NCBI GenBank assembly: GCA_023251695.1
Contig: JAHEYE010000050.1
Coordinates: forward strand, 1-17,503
Length of the DNA stretch: 17,503 nucleotides
Source of the DNA: Sphingobacteriaceae bacterium
GTDB lineage: Bacteria > Bacteroidota > Bacteroidia > B-17B0 > Aurantibacillaceae
Direction: 5' to 3'
In this document: positions 14,395 to 17,503 of the stretch, one piece after another
Layout: each line of letters begins with the position of its first letter
Position numbering within the stretch: position 1 is the stretch's first letter
Notes under the pieces: model-generated
What the model was told of the DNA's origin: nothing
Databases searched by the model: none
The model's input: the letters and a program-made list of their open reading frames with translations, nothing else
Program-made: the position numbers and the translations under genes

Positions 14395-14413
14395 TCCTTC
14401 GGCAAGCTCAGGA
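14395..14413. repeat. Hairpin repeat copy 2
   Basis: TCCT (14395-14398) pairs with AGGA (14410-14413) around the loop TCGGCAAGCTC. It begins 3 nt after the stop of the SPOR-domain gene. It has the same orientation as copies 1 and 3. The loop differs from copy 1 by a single A to G change. Confidence 0.7.
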
Positions 14414-14443
14414 TGACTTCCGTATTTGAAAAAAAAATTTAGT

Positions 14444-14476
14444 GGAATTCGCGGTTTAACTGCGAATTTCTTTTTT
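14444..14476 (+). terminator. Intrinsic terminator after the SPOR-domain gene
   Basis: A 9-bp stem (14444-14452 with 14462-14470, one G-T pair) has a 9-nt loop and is followed by a T-run, 14471-14476. The next start codon (14481) is only 4 nt after the T-run, so the hairpin is also part of the region just before the small lipoprotein gene. Confidence 0.8.
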
Positions 14477-14480
14477 AGGG

Positions 14481-14705
14481 ATGAAACAAATAATTTTAAT
14501 AGTATCTGTACTTTGTTTTTTTTCTTGCGCCAAGAAAAGAAATTGGATTTGTACCTGTGAAGTAACAGGTAATAATTTCGGTACATTTAAAATGGAGATC
14601 AACCACGAAACACAAAAGAAAGCAACCGATCAATGCGGAGCATATGGTAAAGACCTAATGGGCAGCGGCGGAAATTATAATTGCAGCTTAATTGGTGATG
14701 ATTAA
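14481..14705 (+). CDS. Small Cys-rich lipoprotein A (tandem paralogue)
   Basis: This is a 74-residue predicted lipoprotein. The N-terminal hydrophobic stretch ends in FFSC with C16 as the likely lipidated Cys, followed by AKKRNW. The mature peptide is about 59 residues, with C24 and C26 (WICTCEV), C52 and C68. The next gene has the same length and pattern (SC-x-KK-x-x-W-x-CTCEV) with Cys at matching places, so the two are paralogues from a duplication. No named domain is recognised. The paired Cys suggest disulfides or metal binding, but nothing shows which. It begins 4 nt after a terminator T-run, and its stop codon overlaps hairpin copy 3 by one base. Confidence 0.72.
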   Translation: MKQIILIVSVLCFFSCAKKRNWICTCEVTGNNFGTFKMEINHETQKKATDQCGAYGKDLMGSGGNYNCSLIGDD

Positions 14706-14725
14706 TGGTTCGGCAAGCTCACCAT
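14705..14725. repeat. Hairpin repeat copy 3
   Basis: ATGGT (14705-14709) pairs perfectly with ACCAT (14721-14725) around TCGGCAAGCTC. Its first base is the last base of the stop codon of small lipoprotein A. It lies in the 43-nt gap between the two small lipoprotein genes. Confidence 0.7.
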
Positions 14726-14748
14726 GACTCTGTCTTATTAAATAAAAC

Positions 14749-14973
14749 ATGAAAAACATCTTTCGCTTCATAATATTGTTTGGCCTGGTCTCTTCCTCCT
14801 GTACAAAAAAATACGACTGGGTTTGTACCTGCGAGGTATATACCCCAACCGGCACTACGGTTGAAACCAAAGATATTAAAGACGTGCGTAAACCCGATGC
14901 CGACCGCATCTGCGCCAAATTCGGGGAGGATGTATCGCCCAATAATGCCGCGCATGAGTGTACAGTGAAATAA
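14749..14973 (+). CDS. Small Cys-rich lipoprotein B (tandem paralogue)
   Basis: This is a 74-residue predicted lipoprotein. The lipobox is SSSC with C18 lipidated, followed by TKKYDWVCTCEV. Cys positions C18, C26, C28, C55 and C71 follow the order and spacing of the preceding gene (C16, C24, C26, C52, C68) within one residue. Outside the shared N-terminal block the sequence differs, with a Thr-rich stretch TPTGTTVETKD and a DADRICAKFG segment, so the duplication is old or fast-evolving. Function is unknown. The ATG is preceded by an A-rich AATAAAAC, a start context usual for this phylum. The stop is followed 4 nt later by hairpin copy 4. Confidence 0.75.
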   Translation: MKNIFRFIILFGLVSSSCTKKYDWVCTCEVYTPTGTTVETKDIKDVRKPDADRICAKFGEDVSPNNAAHECTVK

Positions 14974-14977
14974 ATGT

Positions 14978-14998
14978 TGGATGAGCTTGTCGAAGCCA
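14978..14998. repeat. Hairpin repeat copy 4 (reverse orientation)
   Basis: TGGAT (14978-14982) pairs with AGCCA (14994-14998) except for one A-G mismatch. The loop is GAGCTTGTCGA, the reverse complement of the copy 1 loop. It begins 4 nt after the stop of small lipoprotein B. Confidence 0.6.
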
Positions 14999-15036
14999 CC
15001 GATCCACCCATATCTTGTCTCTGACCGTAATGCCTT

Positions 15037-15064
15037 TCGGTCCCTGAGCTTGTCAAAGGGCCGA
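15037..15064. repeat. Hairpin repeat copy 5 (reverse orientation)
   Basis: TCGG plus CCCT (15037-15045, with one bulged T) pairs with AGGG plus CCGA (15057-15064), giving an 8-bp stem, the longest of the set. The loop is GAGCTTGTCAA, one base different from copy 4. It does not adjoin a gene end. Confidence 0.7.
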
Positions 15065-15127
15065 TAACAACACCCCAAAAAACTGCCACTTTTTCCGTCT
15101 CAAATACCCCTAATAACCTGACTGTCA

Positions 15128-15146
15128 TCCTGAGCTTGACGAAGGA
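15128..15146. repeat. Hairpin repeat copy 6 (reverse orientation)
   Basis: TCCT (15128-15131) pairs with AGGA (15143-15146). The loop is GAGCTTGACGA. It lies about 55 nt upstream of the groES -7 motif, so it is near but not within the promoter. Confidence 0.65.
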
Positions 15147-15199
15147 CTGAAAAACTGTCATTATTTACCCCCTTTTATGGTATTGGTACAGTTTTAGCT

Positions 15200-15207
15200 T
15201 ACCTTTG
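15200..15207 (+). promoter_or_regulatory. groES -7 promoter motif
   Basis: TACCTTTG is an exact match to TAnnTTTG. It predicts a start near 15212 and a leader of about 100 nt. A clean -33 TTTG is missing; ATTGG (15182-15186) is too close and TTTT (15173-15176) is rather far. I see no CIRCE inverted repeat. Confidence 0.6.
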
Positions 15208-15270
15208 GTGCCCCCTCAAAAAGGGTGTTTCGGGTTCCGGGTTTATGGCTTAAAAATTATCAATCCTCCC

Positions 15271-15314
15271 TAAACAATAAATACTAAACAATAAACAACT
15301 AAACAAATAAAAAA
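15271..15314 (+). promoter_or_regulatory. A/C-rich repetitive groES leader
   Basis: This stretch has almost no G and repeats TAAACAATAAA-like units, ending in an A-run before the ATG. It should be unstructured. A-rich sequence before the start is known to promote translation in Bacteroidota, which do not rely on Shine-Dalgarno pairing. The same pattern recurs before groEL. Confidence 0.5.
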
Positions 15315-15593
15315 ATGGCAAAAGTAAGTGTAAAACCGTTGGCCGACCGCGTGTTGGTTGAGGCCGCAGAAGCAGAGACAAAGACAGCGGGTGGAATTAT
15401 CATCCCCGATACTGCAAAAGAAAAACCTATGAAAGGTAAAGTAATTGCTGTAGGACCAGGTAAAAAAGACGAACCTACAACTGTAAAAGTTGGCGACAGC
15501 ATTCTTTATGGCAAATATGCAGGTACCGAAATTTTAGTAGATGGTAAAGAATACCTTATCATGAAAGAATCAGATATCTACGCGATTGTATAA
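15315..15593 (+). CDS. groES: Co-chaperonin GroES (10 kDa)
   Basis: GroES caps the GroEL cavity as a heptameric ring during ATP-driven protein folding in the cytoplasm. The protein has 92 residues, in the normal range of the family. The N-terminal VSVKPLADRVLVEAAEAET is typical, and the mobile loop that contacts GroEL reads KTAGGIIIPDTAKEKPM, with the hydrophobic III tripeptide. The C-terminal half has GKVIAVGPGKK and the YAGTEILVDGKEYLIMKESD ending. It precedes groEL by 119 nt and is preceded by a -7 motif at 15200. The ATG is preceded by ATAAAAAA, nearly the same as at groEL. Confidence 0.98.
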   Translation: MAKVSVKPLADRVLVEAAEAETKTAGGIIIPDTAKEKPMKGKVIAVGPGKKDEPTTVKVGDSILYGKYAGTEILVDGKEYLIMKESDIYAIV

Positions 15594-15610
15594 TTGTTTA
15601 TAGTTTGAAT

Positions 15611-15645
15611 GTTTATTGTTTATGGTTAGCTATAAAACAATAAAC
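15611..15645. repeat. Hairpin in the groES-groEL gap
   Basis: GTTTATTGTTT (15611-15621) and AAACAATAAAC (15635-15645) form a perfect 11-bp stem with a 13-nt loop. There is no T-run after it. Further copies of the right arm type follow up to the groEL start (15635-15712), so alternative pairings exist. It may slow or process the transcript, or simply reflect low-complexity repeats. Confidence 0.6.
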
Positions 15646-15712
15646 ACGAAACCATAAACAACCAAACAACAAACAATAAACCCGAAACAATAAATATTTA
15701 AACAATAAAAAA

Positions 15713-17347
15713 ATGGCAAAAGACATAACATTCAACTTAGACGCACGTGACGCTTTAAAGCGCGGTGTTGACGCTTTAGCAAATGCAGTTAAAGTAACAT
15801 TAGGACCAAAAGGTCGTAACGTAATTATCGATAAAAAATTTGGCTCACCAATCATTACTAAAGACGGTGTAACAGTTGCTAAAGAAATTGAATTAGCAAA
15901 TCCGGTTGAGAACATGGGCGCACAATTATTAAAAGAAGTAGCGAGCAAAACTGCTGATGCTGCGGGCGACGGAACTACAACTGCAACTGTATTAGCGCAA
16001 GCTATTGTAACTGCAGGCTTAAAAAACGTAGCTGCAGGTGCTAATCCAATGGATTTAAAACGCGGAATTGATAAAGCGGTTTTAGCTGTGGTTGAAAATT
16101 TAAAAAAACAAACACAATCTATCGGCAACGACAATAAAAAAATTGAACAGGTAGCAACTATCTCTGCTAACAACGATCATGCAATTGGTAAACTAATTGC
16201 TGAAGCAATGGGCAAAGTGAAAAAAGAAGGCGTTATTACTGTTGAAGAAGCAAAAGGTACAGATACAACTGTTGAAGTTGTGGAAGGTATGCAATTCGAC
16301 CGCGGTTATATCTCTGCTTACTTTGTAACGGATGTTGAGAAAATGGAAACTGTTTTAGAGAGTCCGTTGATCTTAATTTACGACAAGAAAATTTCGAGCA
16401 TGAAAGAATTGCTTCCTATTTTAGAGAAAGCAGTTCAGACAGGAAAACCGGTATTAATTATTTCTGAAGATTTAGATGGTGAAGCATTATCTACTTTGGT
16501 GGTAAATAAAATCCGTGGCTCACTAAAAATTGCTGCTGTTAAAGCGCCGGGCTTTGGCGACCGCAGAAAAGCAATGTTAGAAGACTTAGCAATTCTTACA
16601 GGTGGAACATTAATCAGCGAAGAACAAGGTTTTAAATTAGAGAACGCTGAATTAAACATGTTAGGTAAAGCTGAAAAAATCACTATCGACAAAGACAATA
16701 CAACAATTGTAAATGGTGCCGGTAAAAAAGCTGACATCACTGCACGTGTTAATCAAATTAAAGCGCAAATAGAAAGCACTACTTCTGATTACGACAAAGA
16801 AAAATTACAAGAGCGCTTAGCAAAATTAGCAGGCGGTGTGGCAGTATTATATATTGGTGCAGCTACTGAAGTGGAAATGAAAGAAAAGAAAGACCGTGTT
16901 GACGATGCATTAGCAGCTACACGCGCAGCAGTTGAAGAAGGTATCATCCCCGGTGGTGGTGTTGCTTACATCCGTGCGATTGCCGCTTTAGAAAGACTAA
17001 AAGGTGCTAACGAAGATGAAACTACAGGAATGCAAATTGTAAAACGCAGCTTAGAAGAACCATTACGCCAAATTTGCGCGAACTGTGGTATTGAAGGAAG
17101 CATTGTTGTACAAAAAGTAAAAGAAGGAAAAGATGACTTCGGTTTCAACGCACGCACTGAGAACTTTGAAAATTTATTTAAAGCAGGTGTTATTGACCAT
17201 ACTAAAGTTGCACGCGTAGCATTAGAAAACGCTGCATCAGTAGCAGGTATGTTATTAACTACTGATTGCGTTTTAGCAGAGAAAAAAGAAGAAAAATCCG
17301 GAATGCCTGCCGGCCCTGATATGGGTGGTATGGGTGGAATGATGTAG
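15713..17347 (+). CDS. groEL: Chaperonin GroEL (60 kDa)
   Basis: GroEL forms the double-ring folding chamber that works with GroES. The protein has 544 residues, as expected. N-terminal AKDITFNLDARDALKRG and the ATP-binding segments VTLGPKGRNV, KDGVTVAKE (D51) and GDGTTTATVLA (D86) are intact. The hydrolysis-related Asp is present in DRVDDALAATRAAVEEGI (about D398), followed by PGGG. The C-terminus ends in the flexible MGGMGGMM tail found in many GroELs. The gene lies 119 nt after groES and should be co-transcribed with it. The stop is followed 2 nt later by a strong hairpin. Confidence 0.99.
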   Translation: MAKDITFNLDARDALKRGVDALANAVKVTLGPKGRNVIIDKKFGSPIITKDGVTVAKEIELANPVENMGAQLLKEVASKTADAAGDGTTTATVLAQAIVTAGLKNVAAGANPMDLKRGIDKAVLAVVENLKKQTQSIGNDNKKIEQVATISANNDHAIGKLIAEAMGKVKKEGVITVEEAKGTDTTVEVVEGMQFDRGYISAYFVTDVEKMETVLESPLILIYDKKISSMKELLPILEKAVQTGKPVLIISEDLDGEALSTLVVNKIRGSLKIAAVKAPGFGDRRKAMLEDLAILTGGTLISEEQGFKLENAELNMLGKAEKITIDKDNTTIVNGAGKKADITARVNQIKAQIESTTSDYDKEKLQERLAKLAGGVAVLYIGAATEVEMKEKKDRVDDALAATRAAVEEGIIPGGGVAYIRAIAALERLKGANEDETTGMQIVKRSLEEPLRQICANCGIEGSIVVQKVKEGKDDFGFNARTENFENLFKAGVIDHTKVARVALENAASVAGMLLTTDCVLAEKKEEKSGMPAGPDMGGMGGMM

Positions 17348-17349
17348 CC

Positions 17350-17384
17350 TTCTGCTTGTCATTCAGAGTCTGAATGACGCAGAA
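17350..17384. repeat. Long hairpin directly after groEL
   Basis: TTCTGC (17350-17355) with GCAGAA (17379-17384), and GTCATTCAG (17358-17366) with CTGAATGAC (17370-17378), form a 15-bp stem with a 2-nt bulge (TT on the left arm) and a 3-nt loop. It begins 2 nt after the groEL stop. There is no T-run, so it may protect the 3' end of the mRNA rather than terminate. Confidence 0.75.
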
Positions 17385-17390
17385 AGAGAT

Positions 17391-17503
17391 GCTGATCAGC
17401 GCTTCCAGCGTTCAGCATGACATCGTAACGCTCATTGTGGAACGAGACGTCATCCTGAAACAGAAAAGCTGAACAATGTTCAGCTCTGCAATTCAGGACC
17501 TAT
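17391..17503. repeat. Dense block of inverted repeats at window end
   Basis: GCTGATCAGC (17391-17400) is a 10-bp palindrome. ATGAC/GTCAT arms (17417-17421, 17449-17453) with an inner TCGT/ACGA pair make an imperfect hairpin. TCCTGAA/TTCAGGA (17453-17459, 17492-17498) encloses CAG/CTG and a perfect 8-bp AGCTGAAC/GTTCAGCT stem (17467-17485) with loop AAT. The GTCAT-CTGA words recur across the block. It carries no gene and continues past the window. Confidence 0.6.

Larger units (their letters stand above)
14974..15314. other. 341-nt intergenic region: three hairpin repeats and groES promoter/leader
   Basis: This gap holds hairpin copies 4, 5 and 6 (14978, 15037, 15128), a -7 promoter motif at 15200, and an A/C-rich leader before groES (15271-15314). 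Apparent open frames here on the minus strand are produced by the repeats and I do not treat them as genes. Confidence 0.7.

Noticed and set aside
14688..15161. Overlapping minus-strand open frames of 157 and 119 codons over small lipoprotein B and the following gap
   Set aside because: They cross the hairpin repeats and lie opposite a better-supported lipoprotein gene. No signal peptide, motif or promoter supports them.
15613..16173. 186-codon open frame on the minus strand across the groES-groEL gap and the 5' end of groEL
   Set aside because: It lies opposite groEL. Its C-terminal part is a translation of the A/C-rich repeats (FRVYCLLFGCLWFRVYCF), and its body mirrors groEL codons.

Overview
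The window looks like chromosomal DNA of a member of the Bacteroidota. The gyrase, GroES/GroEL, RlmI-type and KdtA proteins look like those of this phylum. Starts lack Shine-Dalgarno sequences and are often preceded by A-rich stretches, and several promoters match the phylum's -7 motif TAnnTTTG. Base composition is AT-rich throughout. I see no clear prophage, insertion sequence, CRISPR array, tRNA or rRNA. This was read by eye only, so family names rest on recognised motifs.

Layout. (1) 1-513 is the 3' end of gyrB, followed by a hairpin repeat and a strong terminator. (2) 634-1746 is a minus-strand pair: a YceI-like secreted protein, then a MarR-type regulator. Overlapping palindromes upstream of yceI are a likely operator. 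(3) 1813-2481 (minus) is an RluB/E/F-type pseudouridine synthase, head to head with a LolD/MacB-type ABC ATPase (2508-3233). (4) 3259-5237 is an outer-membrane beta-barrel-like protein overlapping the Kdo transferase gene kdtA/waaA, pointing to envelope/lipid A work. (5) 5451-10460 is a run of three exported proteins of unknown function (one lipoprotein) and a 1026-residue ABC half-transporter. The transporter has a TerB-like N-terminus, an ABCG-like ATPase, ABC-2 membrane segments and a ~235-residue insertion before the last membrane segment. This is the least explained locus and the best candidate for an undescribed system. (6) 10512-11474 is a 2x[4Fe-4S] protein related to the QueG/reductive-dehalogenase group, and 11580-11990 is a membrane-linked thioredoxin-like protein. 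(7) 12023-13201 (minus) is an RlmI-like rRNA methyltransferase. (8) 13558-14391 is a secreted protein with a PVKTE repeat and a C-terminal SPOR-like domain. (9) 14481-14973 is a tandem pair of 74-residue cysteine-rich lipoproteins set among hairpin repeats. (10) 15315-17347 is groES-groEL, followed by a dense block of hairpins to the end of the window.

Non-coding signals are the most distinctive part. Six copies of a small hairpin element keep an 11-nt loop while their stems differ but still pair; five are perfectly or near-perfectly paired and one has a mismatch. Four of them sit at or just after a stop codon. Three genes (marR, the pseudouridine synthase and the thioredoxin) have a -7-like motif exactly 4 nt before the start codon, which suggests leaderless mRNAs. 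Several genes begin directly after a hairpin. The groES and groEL leaders share an A/C-rich repeat and nearly the same start context.
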